Assembly (NCBI RefSeq): GCF_024449025.1
Contig: NZ_JAHLKM010000022.1
Coordinates: forward strand, 1 to 33,999
Direction: 5' to 3'
Length of the DNA: 33,999 bases
Source of the DNA: Natronomonas aquatica
GTDB taxonomy: Archaea > Halobacteriota > Halobacteria > Halobacteriales > Haloarculaceae
The notes below the pieces were generated by a model, which ran no database searches, was not told where the DNA came from, and saw only the letters and a list, made by a program, of their open reading frames with translations. A program made the translations under genes and the position numbers. Below, one piece after another: positions 6,557 through 13,364 of the stretch. Position 1 is the stretch's first letter, and every line of letters starts with the position of its first letter.

Positions 6557-7428
6557 CGAACCATACAAACGACGAGCGAACCGTTCGCTGTCCGGTCGAG
6601 GGCTGTGACGCTACGCCTTTAGCGAGAGGGATAAATCTCCACCTTCGACGGTCGAGTGGAGGAGGACACGGCCCACAGAATGAGCTACCTGAAGAGATCG
6701 ATCTCGATAATCTCACGACAGTCGGTGAACGTGAGGTAGAGATGGACTATCCTGAGAAGCGGGATACCGAGGACGTTGCTCGGCTCTGTCCTTACTGCTC
6801 TCAGCCCTTCAGCGGTCAGAACGGTGTTCTCATTCATCTCGGACAGGTCGCAGGTCGCAAGAACCATCCCGAAGATGGTGGTGAGTTCCACTCTGAAGAT
6901 GATTTCCCGGAGGTTGAAGTTGACGAACGAGGGAACGTCGTTAGCGTTGTTGGTGAGACAAATACTCCGGAACACACCGAGACAGCGAAAGCTGGTTCTG
7001 TCCCGAATCAGCGGGTGTATCAGTTCATCGCTGACCTTCTCGCTGATGGAGAAGTCCAAACGGCCCATCGCGTTCGCAAACGGTTGCTCGGGATCGAGAA
7101 CGTTGATCGACCGTTCCGAAGCGCCCCGTCCCATCCAAACGTCTTCAATGAAATCTTGGAGTACGCATATGACGCAGAAAGGGATCAAGAGCTAACTGCG
7201 GCTCTCGAAACGCATGGAGTGATGATTGCCCTCGGGGGCGAATCTGGACTCTATACTGCCGACGAGGTTCTGGATCTGGCGGCGTATTTAGATGGGAAGG
7301 ATCTGGATTCGTGGGATCAGGCCGGGAAGCTGAAAGATTTTGTTGAGTTTCTTCGGTACTCAGCAGAGCTTCTTCAGAACGAGACGCCACCGAAGGGACT
7401 GCATGAAGAGTTCCAAGAATGGCGATGA
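6553..7428 (+). CDS. Hypothetical protein with two variant C2H2 zinc fingers
   Basis: A 291-aa protein with two N-terminal zinc fingers. Finger 1 uses C13, C18, H30 and H39; finger 2 uses C79, C82, H95 and H105. Both have an unusually long spacing between the two histidines (8-9 residues instead of 3-5). Residues 110-145 are an acidic linker, and 145-291 are helical with no family I recognise, ending in EEFQEW. The likely role is DNA or RNA binding, but the target is unknown. It is the second gene of the operon: its ATG overlaps the SWIM gene stop (ATGA at 6553-6556), and its own stop overlaps the next small gene in the same way. Confidence 0.7.
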   Translation: MTNHTNDERTVRCPVEGCDATPLARGINLHLRRSSGGGHGPQNELPEEIDLDNLTTVGEREVEMDYPEKRDTEDVARLCPYCSQPFSGQNGVLIHLGQVAGRKNHPEDGGEFHSEDDFPEVEVDERGNVVSVVGETNTPEHTETAKAGSVPNQRVYQFIADLLADGEVQTAHRVRKRLLGIENVDRPFRSAPSHPNVFNEILEYAYDAERDQELTAALETHGVMIALGGESGLYTADEVLDLAAYLDGKDLDSWDQAGKLKDFVEFLRYSAELLQNETPPKGLHEEFQEWR

Positions 7429-7586
7429 ATCCAATGTCGGTCGCCAGCCGAGTTTGCGAGTCCTGCCCTCGTTGTGGAGATGATAGCGATGTCTGGCGCT
7501 ACGAGAAGACGGAGACGAGGGTGACGAAGCTCCAGTTCTGTTGTGAGATGTGTGGGTGTGGATGGGCGGAGGTCAGACAGAGTTAG
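7425..7586 (+). CDS. Small zinc-ribbon protein
   Basis: A 53-aa protein with two cysteine knuckles, C14xxC17 (CPRC) and C40xxC43 (CEMC), plus further cysteines C11, C39 and C45. This is the layout of a zinc ribbon like that of the TFIIS/TFB class, seen also in many tiny haloarchaeal proteins. The start at 7425 gives the classic ATGA overlap with the upstream stop (7426-7428); an in-frame ATG at 7419 would add two residues. It is the third and last gene of the 6011-7586 operon. It is too short for a firm functional call; nucleic-acid binding or a protein-protein role are both possible. Confidence 0.65.
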   Translation: MNPMSVASRVCESCPRCGDDSDVWRYEKTETRVTKLQFCCEMCGCGWAEVRQS

Positions 7587-7781
7587 TTGCCCGCACTCTT
7601 ATTGCTGAGTATCCCGAGGCGATCATTCTCCGGGGGCAATTGTGTTTGTGTTGATCTTCCCGAAGAGGCTGGATTGGTTCTACTAATATATCGGACTCTT
7701 GCGTGTAGTCATACATCAGAACGCATTGAGAGGGACCTGTTGTAGTTTACAAGGCGGTCCCGGCCTTGTTTGTTCACCTGT
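7587..7781. other. Spacer between convergent zinc-protein operon and two-TM gene
   Basis: No credible gene is seen. It contains the hairpin at 7749-7769, annotated separately. Confidence 0.4.
7749..7769. terminator. Hairpin between convergent transcripts
   Basis: ACAAGGC (7749-7755) and GCCTTGT (7763-7769) pair perfectly around a 7-nt loop and are followed on the + strand by TTTGTT. It sits between genes that converge (ends at 7586 and 7782), so a terminator is the simplest reading. Confidence 0.5.
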
Positions 7782-8015
7782 CTATTCCGTGGATAGCTTC
7801 ACGACTGTAATCAAACTGGCACACGCAAGCGCAAGCAACAACCCGGCGAAGACCATACTACCAATATCTCCGGCAATGCCTTGAGGAATCCCTAAACGGA
7901 TCATGAGGCTACTAAGACTCTTCGCAAATACGTAAGCAGTCAGCAGTACAACCACTACAGCGACAACGGTCATGGAAACTATCCCGTCGATGCCTGAGTT
8001 ACTACTCCTTGGCAT
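7782..8015 (-). CDS. Small protein with two membrane helices
   Basis: A 77-aa membrane protein with two hydrophobic helices (about residues 12-32 and 50-72) joined by a short loop with Arg and Gly. No enzymatic motif is present. Small two-TM proteins are frequent in haloarchaeal plasmids and pleolipovirus-like elements, but nothing here identifies it as a virion protein and no spike gene is nearby. The ATG at 8015 is preferred to the GTG at 8018 because a TATA-like box (8039-8046) lies 24-31 bp upstream, giving a leaderless transcript. Possible roles, none shown, are membrane anchoring, immunity or toxin. Confidence 0.6.
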   Translation of the reverse strand: MPRSSNSGIDGIVSMTVVAVVVVLLTAYVFAKSLSSLMIRLGIPQGIAGDIGSMVFAGLLLALACASLITVVKLSTE

Positions 8016-8038
8016 CACGTTTTAGAATGAAACCCACG

Positions 8039-8046
8039 TATAAATT
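8039..8046 (-). promoter_or_regulatory. TATA box of the two-TM protein gene
   Basis: TATAAATT on the + strand (AATTTATA on the coding strand), 24-31 bp before the ATG at 8015. Confidence 0.55.
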
Positions 8047-8302
8047 CTTTGGGTTGAGAATGTCCGGAAAACAGACTAAACGGACGCTAATAGACGGAAA
8101 TTCAGAAAATAGTGCGCAAAACAATTAACTTAAAGAATACTGGTTTTGGACATGCCTCACTATCGACATTGTGAGCGCTTACAATAGGAGATTTAGTGGG
8201 TAGACTATTTCTGAGATTTTCGTCTCTCGTACACCCTACGTTCGGTATTGAGCATGGGGGACATTTGCAAGACAGATTATAAAATCAAATCAACGACCGC
8301 TT
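8047..8302. other. AT-rich non-coding region with a near-palindrome
   Basis: No gene is seen. The region holds TTGTGAGCGCTTACAA (8169-8184), a 16-bp palindrome with one mismatched pair, overlapped by a weaker pair CTCAC / GTGAG. The half-site ATTGTGA also occurs in the palindrome before the helicase gene. An operator of the element is possible. Confidence 0.4.
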
Positions 8303-9301
8303 TTAGTCCAAATCCAGAATCTCGCGCCGTAGCTCCCTCTTCTCACTCTCACTCCGAGCATCGTAATGTTTCTCAAGAACGTCCGGTGAGACATCCATCC
8401 GTTCACTAATCACTTCCTTTGAATGACCCTCATTCAAAAAGTTCGTAATCGCACTTCTACGAAGGGGGTGAGGCGAAACAGATCCCGGACACTTAGAAGC
8501 AGAATTGTACTTCGTCGCTTCGCAATCATCGATCTCTCGGTTATGTGGACACTCATTCGTGTACACACAAGGCCGAGTCAGGGTCGTGATCTTTTTTCGA
8601 AGCGTTGTCCGGTGCGCTCTTCCCTGTGATGATGGGAAAAGTGGTTGGCGATCATAGTCATCTACGATGTCTTTCCGCTTGCCTTCGATGTAGTCGTCAA
8701 TGATGACGCAAACCCATTCGTGAAGCGCGATTTGACGTTCGGCGGGCCGTTTGTTCTTCAACGGTGTTCCTTCTTCAGGACGATGAACGACATCGATATA
8801 CATCTCGTCGCTGTTGTAGTCGCCAACATTCAGTCCCCGAGCCGTTCCGACCCTAATACCTGTCGTCCACATCAGAGTGAACAGGACATGTCTCAGGGAG
8901 GCGTATTCGTAGGTTCGAAGATACTGCATGATCTCCGCACCCTTATCGCTACTGAGAAGGGTATCCCTCGCTCCGTCTTCGATAGTTGGCATGACGATAC
9001 CCTCGGAGACGTTCTCCATCAGATCTCGGCCCTCACACCATTTGAGAAACGTCCGAAGGACAGACATCTGATTGTATATGCTGGCGTCAGAGAGGTCTTC
9101 ACGCCGGTCTAATTTGAACTGTGAGACGCCCCAACTATCTATGTCTTCGACTTCCGTGGGCCGTTCTTCATCGGCCTCACACCACTCGATAAACTGGTTA
9201 AGTTGAGATGAATGGTTGTAGAGGGTCGAATCGGAGACATCTGGTTTGCGTTCTTTGAGATACCGTTCGATTGCATCCGCTATTTGGATAGTTCGTGTCA
9301 T
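8303..9301 (-). CDS. Tyrosine recombinase / integrase
   Basis: A 332-aa site-specific recombinase that would integrate and excise the element. It has an N-terminal SAM-like core-binding domain (residues 1-105) and a catalytic domain with R150 (TTGIR), H278-P-L-R281 (the HxxR box) and nucleophile Y313 (EKHYD). A Cys/His-rich insert (C245, C251, H253, C260, C271) just before the HxxR box is typical of haloarchaeal phage and plasmid integrases. The position normally held by the LGH histidine is replaced by an MDVSP segment, also common in this group. The ATG at 9301 fits the family start. An in-frame ATG at 9418 lies 15-25 bp after a TATA-like TTTAAATTA and would add a Cys/Arg-rich 39 residues. 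The gene ends the AT-rich island next to core DNA. Confidence 0.88.
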   Translation of the reverse strand: MTRTIQIADAIERYLKERKPDVSDSTLYNHSSQLNQFIEWCEADEERPTEVEDIDSWGVSQFKLDRREDLSDASIYNQMSVLRTFLKWCEGRDLMENVSEGIVMPTIEDGARDTLLSSDKGAEIMQYLRTYEYASLRHVLFTLMWTTGIRVGTARGLNVGDYNSDEMYIDVVHRPEEGTPLKNKRPAERQIALHEWVCVIIDDYIEGKRKDIVDDYDRQPLFPSSQGRAHRTTLRKKITTLTRPCVYTNECPHNREIDDCEATKYNSASKCPGSVSPHPLRRSAITNFLNEGHSKEVISERMDVSPDVLEKHYDARSESEKRELRREILDLD

Positions 9302-9391
9302 GACACGAACCGCAAGAAGTGAGTACGGTGGCACGAGGGGGTGCCGGGTTACACACCGATAGCAGGTGCGGCGACATCTGCGTTGCTGTAC

Positions 9392-9417
9392 GGCGGTTCC
9401 AAATCCGCCCCGACCCA
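9392..9417 (+). other. Degenerate tRNA-3'-end-like sequence, candidate attachment site
   Basis: GGCGG (9392-9396) and CCGCC (9405-9409) form a T-arm-like stem around TTCCAAAT, which is one base longer than a normal T-loop. It is followed at once by CCGACCC plus A (9410-9417), as a tRNA acceptor end would be. The 5' part of a tRNA is missing. A tRNA 3' fragment beside an integrase gene is the usual sign of an att site. The partner copy was not found in the window. Confidence 0.4.
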
Positions 9418-9447
9418 TTCGCTCTTTGTCCGTTTTTAAATTACATA

Positions 9448-9465
9448 CAGTGGGAGAGACCACTG
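9448..9465. repeat. Perfect hairpin at the island/core border
   Basis: CAGTGG (9448-9453) and CCACTG (9460-9465) pair perfectly around GAGAGA. It lies between the integrase and the end of the EamA gene at 9518. It may terminate the EamA transcript or belong to the integrase arm sites. Confidence 0.4.
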
Positions 9466-9517
9466 ACAGTCCGATAGCATCGAACGCGACGTCTCCTCAC
9501 AGACGGCCTGTTTCTAT

Positions 9518-10459
9518 CTACCGATGGCCCGGGATCGACGCATCGCCGATCGCAGCGGCGAGGGCTCTGCGTTTCAGGAGCGCGAACCCGGCGGCGACGA
9601 ACCCGAAGCCGGCATACGACAGCCAGTTGATCGACTCGCCGAGGGCGAACACGCCGACGATCGTCGCCACAACCGGGACGAGATACGCGATCAGGGACGC
9701 CTGAAACGCGCCGTGGACCTCGATGATGTAGAAATAAATGTAATACGCGATGGCCGTCGCGAACACGCCGAGATAGAGGATCGCTCCGATCGCGGCCGGC
9801 GTCGTGAGACCCCCGCCGGGGAGTTCCCCCACGCCGAGGCTGAGCCCGTGCAGGATGATAGCCCCGAGCAGCATCGACCACCCGATCAGGGGGACCCGAT
9901 CCATCGATGGGACGACCCGCTGGATGATAACGCCGCCGAGCGCCACGCTGATGACCTGGCCGACGATGATGAGACGGCCGAGCGTATCCCCGCCGAGGAG
10001 GTTGTTCGGATCCGGCTGTACCACCAGAGCGATACCGAGAAAGCCGATGCCGACGCCGATCGCCCCGCGCACGGTGAGGTGCTCACCCAGCAAGAACAGC
10101 GCCCAGGCCGCGGTGGCGATCGGCATGAGCGCCTGCATGATCCCGGCGATGCCGCTCGGCACCGTCTGTTGGCCGATAAACAGCAAGCCGGTGCCCGCGA
10201 TGAGAAACAGGCCGCCGCCGAGGATCGCGAACTGGTTGTTCCGGCCGGCGGGAACCCACTCGTCGGTCCTGACCGCCGCATAGCCGAGCAGTACCGCGGC
10301 CGCAACGTCGTACCGGAGGGCGGCGAACAGCAACGGCGGGAGGAACTCCAGACCGACGGAGATCGCCGGGAACGTCAACCCCCACACCACCGAAAGCGCT
10401 CCGAACATCGATGCGTCAAACCAGCGGGTCACGGCCCGAACTTTCATCGAATATCGCAT
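9518..10459 (-). CDS. EamA/DMT-superfamily transporter
   Basis: A membrane transporter of the drug/metabolite (EamA) superfamily, with ten hydrophobic helices in two five-helix repeats. The second repeat starts near RLIIVGQVISVALGGV. Typical EamA features are the WGLTFP stretch in helix 1, a GEHLT segment near the end of repeat 1 and GESINW near the end of repeat 2. Substrates of these carriers are usually small metabolites or amino acids, and none can be assigned. The length, about 313 aa from the ATG at 10459, is normal. Other in-frame ATGs at 10489 and 10447 are equally open, so the start is uncertain by 10 residues either way. It is the first core gene right of the island and appears intact, so integration did not disrupt it. 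Confidence 0.8.
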   Translation of the reverse strand: MRYSMKVRAVTRWFDASMFGALSVVWGLTFPAISVGLEFLPPLLFAALRYDVAAAVLLGYAAVRTDEWVPAGRNNQFAILGGGLFLIAGTGLLFIGQQTVPSGIAGIMQALMPIATAAWALFLLGEHLTVRGAIGVGIGFLGIALVVQPDPNNLLGGDTLGRLIIVGQVISVALGGVIIQRVVPSMDRVPLIGWSMLLGAIILHGLSLGVGELPGGGLTTPAAIGAILYLGVFATAIAYYIYFYIIEVHGAFQASLIAYLVPVVATIVGVFALGESINWLSYAGFGFVAAGFALLKRRALAAAIGDASIPGHR

Positions 10460-10598
10460 ATGGGTACCGATCCACCGACGGTTCGTCACGGGGTCACATG
10501 CCGTCCGTCGCTGTCGTCGAACGACGCTCGATCCGCCCGACGAATTCCCCGTCAGTCGTTCGGGGGAACGCCGTCAGAGAGGATCGCCCGATCGCCGG

Positions 10599-11444
10599 TT
10601 ACCCCTCCCGGGTGACTTCGAGAAGCCCGAGGTATCGGTGGCCGACGGGCTCGGTTACCGGGAGCCACTCGATTCGTCGATCCCCGAGGAATCCGGCGGT
10701 GCGATCGTCGAACCGGGGTTCCGTGCCGCGCTCGCGGCCGAGGAGATACGCGACCGGAAGCGGCCCGAACGCTTCGAGACGGTCGGCGAACCAGCCCTCT
10801 CCCCGAGGGCGGGCCAACGCGACGGGCTGGTCGGGGAAGACGGCGACGTCGGCGCTGGGGTCGGTGAGTTCCCTGGTCGTGGGGGCAGACAGCCCGAAGA
10901 CGGTCTCGAACTCCTCGATCGCCGCCTCGAGGTCGTCAACGCCGAGTACGACCGTCTCGACCCCGACGATCGACGACGACGTCGGATCGCCGGTGGGCCG
11001 TACGCGACGCTCCCGCGGCGTCCGATCGCTGATGAGAAACGGGAGGCTCGCCCCCGGCTCGCCCACACCGAGAAACGTGAGGTCCCACTCGACGACCGTT
11101 CCGTCCTCCCGGACACGTCGGTACGCGGACGGCCCCTCGACGTCGGCGCCCCGGCGTTCGAGCTCCGCAGTCGTGGCCTCGATGTCCTCGACGGCGATCG
11201 CCCACGCGCACGGGCCGCCGTCGCCGTGGATCGGCTCGTCCCACCACGGGGAGTCCATGTCGGGTTCGATCGTCGAGACGAGTTCGATGTAGCTGCCGTC
11301 CGGAAAGCCGACAAGCGACATGTGAGTGATGTCGTTCGAATGGTGGCCGCCGTACGCGACCTCGAGCCCGGCTTCGGTGAACGCGTCAGTGAGCCGATCG
11401 AGGTCGGTTCCGGCGACCGTTACGTGATCCACGTGTAGATCCAT
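10599..11444 (-). CDS. VOC-superfamily (glyoxalase-like) protein
   Basis: A protein of about 281 aa made of two beta-alpha-beta-beta-beta units, as in the vicinal-oxygen-chelate / Glyoxalase_3 group. The first unit begins MDLHVDHVTVAGTDLD and includes GFPDGSYIELVS. The second (after about residue 160) begins IVGVETVVLGVDDLEAA. Metal ligands would come from H in VDHV and E in YIELV, but the second unit lacks a clear His, so catalytic activity is unsure. The substrate is unknown. The ATG at 11444 is preferred to that at 11459 because it opens directly onto the conserved first strand. It is monocistronic as far as can be seen, on the same strand as the EamA gene with about 140 bp between. Confidence 0.75.
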   Translation of the reverse strand: MDLHVDHVTVAGTDLDRLTDAFTEAGLEVAYGGHHSNDITHMSLVGFPDGSYIELVSTIEPDMDSPWWDEPIHGDGGPCAWAIAVEDIEATTAELERRGADVEGPSAYRRVREDGTVVEWDLTFLGVGEPGASLPFLISDRTPRERRVRPTGDPTSSSIVGVETVVLGVDDLEAAIEEFETVFGLSAPTTRELTDPSADVAVFPDQPVALARPRGEGWFADRLEAFGPLPVAYLLGRERGTEPRFDDRTAGFLGDRRIEWLPVTEPVGHRYLGLLEVTREG

Positions 11445-11541
11445 GCCGGGGGGTAGCACGGATACCCAATAACGTTGCAGGGTGGATACACCGCCGTCGG
11501 ACGATAACCGGAGCCCGTGAGGGATAGAGACTGGTGGCGGC

Positions 11542-12420
11542 TCACCCCAGCAGTTCCTTCAGGATCCGGAGTTCCTCCGCCTCGGAGATCGCCTCCGAGT
11601 TCAGGCAGGCGTGGACGATCCGGTGGACGAGTTCCGGGTCCTCGAACACCGTCTCGGGTCTTTCGGCCGTCCTCTCGGTGGCCGCCTCCAGTTCCGCGAC
11701 GCGCTCATCGAGGGCTTCCAGTTTCGCTTCCAGATCTCCTGGCGTGTCCGTGTCTTCTCCCTTCGTGGATGACTCTTCGGCGTTTGCCGGGGTCGTCTCA
11801 GTCGCGTCCGCCGCAGTATCGGAACTGCCGTCCGCCGACGCGACGGCGGAGGCCGGCTCCCCGAGGAGCACTTCGACGAACTGTCGGCGTTCGCTCCACT
11901 CGAAGCCCTCGATACTGTTCGCCCGGTTGCCCACGGTCGTCGCGGAGACGCCCAGCCGGTCTCCGATCTCCCGTTGGGTCGCTTCAGGGCGCTCCGCGAT
12001 GGCGTCCAGAACGTCCCGCTGCTTTTCGGAGAGGTCGTCCGGCGAGACGGATACCTCCGGTCCAGCCTCGGCGTCGGTATCGGCGTCGAGGTCACCGTCC
12101 GCGTCGGTCGGCGTCGCTCCGGACTCGTCGGTCTCTGTCGGTCCGCTCGAAGGCGTCGTATCGGCCGTCGATCCAGCCTCCGGGTCGTCGACTTGTTCGG
12201 TCGTTTCTGGGTCCGATTCGGTCGCTGTCGTCGACTGATCGTCGTCCGCGGCGGGGTCCCCGTGTTCCTCGAGGACACGCTCGACCAGTTCGGTCGTCGC
12301 GCTGGGTACCATCGTGGCGAGTTCGTCGATCGACGTGTCGGGATGCTCCGCGGCGACGTCCAGAATCTGTCGGTGTCGCACCGACTGTGGGTACGGTTTC
12401 CCGTCGTCATCCGTACTCAT
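11542..12420 (-). CDS. HTH protein with acidic linkers and C-terminal coiled coil
   Basis: A 292-aa haloarchaeal protein. An N-terminal HTH-like segment (about 12-54, RHRQILDVAAEHP to LVERVLEEHG) is followed by a long, very acidic Ser/Thr/Asp linker (55-125). A clear HTH comes next (about 125-180, LSEKQRDVLDAIAERP, TQREIGDRLGVSATTVGNR). A second acidic linker and a C-terminal coiled coil (LEAKLEALDERVAELEAA) end the protein. It looks like a DNA-binding regulator that dimerises through the coiled coil; its targets are unknown. The ATG at 12420 was chosen over the open frame that runs on to 13059, because that extension is antisense to the lipoprotein gene and a TATA-like TTATTATCC lies about 30 bp upstream of 12420. 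Confidence 0.72.
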   Translation of the reverse strand: MSTDDDGKPYPQSVRHRQILDVAAEHPDTSIDELATMVPSATTELVERVLEEHGDPAADDDQSTTATESDPETTEQVDDPEAGSTADTTPSSGPTETDESGATPTDADGDLDADTDAEAGPEVSVSPDDLSEKQRDVLDAIAERPEATQREIGDRLGVSATTVGNRANSIEGFEWSERRQFVEVLLGEPASAVASADGSSDTAADATETTPANAEESSTKGEDTDTPGDLEAKLEALDERVAELEAATERTAERPETVFEDPELVHRIVHACLNSEAISEAEELRILKELLG

Positions 12421-12562
12421 GCCCTGATTGTCACCTACGTTATCGGGGGATAATAACTGTTTTGCGGGGCGGGTGCGATCCTCCGATCGCGCTCCTGTCT
12501 GCCGTCTTACGACAGCCGATTCGGGCCGGGCGTATTTCAGGACGTTTTCACAACGCACCGGT

Positions 12563-12958
12563 ATGCAACGACGCGAGGCGGTTCGAGGGGCGATCGCCCT
12601 GCTGGGGACCGTCGCGGCGGCCGGGTGTGCAGACGTCGAGGAGGTCTCGGACGGGACGACTGACCGGGCGAGCGAGGAGGCCGAGAAGACGGTCAACGAG
12701 ACGATGGAAAACGAACTCGTCCGTCCCCCGAACGCCGAGATCGAGCTGAGAGACGACAGGACGATCATCGTCCTCTCGATCGATCCGGACACGGTGGGAG
12801 TCAAGTGTGGCCTCATCGAAGGCGACGATCCGGTCGCCGAAATAAAGCAAAGCGAGCGTGCGAGGACGACCCCCGGAACGGAGATCGAAGACTGTGAGGC
12901 GGAGTTCGTCATCGCCGTCAACGAGGCTGGCGACGTCGAGATCCTCGAGGAACTCTGA
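12563..12958 (+). CDS. Small twin-arginine lipoprotein of unknown function
   Basis: A 131-aa predicted exported lipoprotein. The N-terminus MQRREAVRGAIALLG has a twin-arginine-like RR followed by a hydrophobic stretch and the lipobox AAAGC, with the lipid-attachment cysteine at about residue 22. The mature part is acidic and contains a short beta-rich domain with two further cysteines (VKCGLI and EDCEAEF) that could form a disulfide. No known domain is recognised. The ATG at 12563 fits the signal peptide, and a TATA-like GTATTT lies about 30 bp upstream; the open frame back to 12428 has no signal-like features. It diverges from the HTH gene at 12420, so the two share a promoter region. Confidence 0.7.
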   Translation: MQRREAVRGAIALLGTVAAAGCADVEEVSDGTTDRASEEAEKTVNETMENELVRPPNAEIELRDDRTIIVLSIDPDTVGVKCGLIEGDDPVAEIKQSERARTTPGTEIEDCEAEFVIAVNEAGDVEILEEL

Positions 12959-13013
12959 TCCTCGCGGATCTCACGTCCGGCGACGCGCCGAGCCCGGAAG
13001 CCCGAGTCGAATC

Positions 13014-13024
13014 TTTTTTTAATA
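13014..13024 (+). promoter_or_regulatory. TATA box of rps17e
   Basis: The T-run TTTTTTTAATA lies 25-35 bp before the ATG at 13049, as expected for a short-leader or leaderless archaeal mRNA. Confidence 0.55.
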
Positions 13025-13048
13025 CCACAGCAGTAGAGACGGTTACTA

Positions 13049-13243
13049 ATGGCCATCAAACCCGCCTACGTCAAGAAGACCGCGACGCTGCTCATGGAGC
13101 GATACCCCAAGGCGTTCGGTGACGACTTCGAACACAACAAGGAACTCGTCGAGGAACTGACGAACGTCGAGTCGAAGGGCGTTCGCAACCGGATCGCCGG
13201 ATACGTCACCCGCAAGAACAGCGTCCCCCAGGAAGCGGCGTAG
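13049..13243 (+). CDS. rps17e: 30S ribosomal protein S17e
   Basis: A 64-aa archaeal/eukaryotic-type small-subunit protein. The start MAIKPAYVKKTA, the segment ERYPKAFGDDFEHNK and the VRNRIAGYVTR end are characteristic of the short archaeal S17e. It is part of the 30S head. It precedes asd on the same strand with 121 bp between; the pairing is often seen in haloarchaea. It is full length, with its own promoter upstream. Confidence 0.95.
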   Translation: MAIKPAYVKKTATLLMERYPKAFGDDFEHNKELVEELTNVESKGVRNRIAGYVTRKNSVPQEAA

Positions 13244-13364
13244 GCGGTCGTCCCGTTACCGAACCCAACGAGGCTTCGGCTGTTTTACAGGTGTCCGTTT
13301 CGGAACCGAAACCGCCCGTCCGAGTTCCACAACCGTTTTCCTGTGGCTCGCCGTACCCCCAATA

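Noticed and set aside
9343-9417. Complete tRNA gene upstream of the integrase
   Set aside because: The 3' end looks tRNA-like, but the 5' acceptor strand does not pair, no anticodon arm of the right size forms, and the T-loop has an extra base.
8303-9463. Integrase start at 9463
   Set aside because: That codon lies before the TATA-like element, so it would not be in the transcript; 9301, or less likely 9418, fits better.
9524-10615. 363-aa open frame on the + strand
   Set aside because: It is antisense to the EamA transporter, is Arg/Asp-rich and has no recognisable motif.
12421-13059. In-frame extension of the HTH protein to a 505-aa version
   Set aside because: The extension is antisense to the lipoprotein gene and a promoter-like sequence precedes the ATG at 12420.
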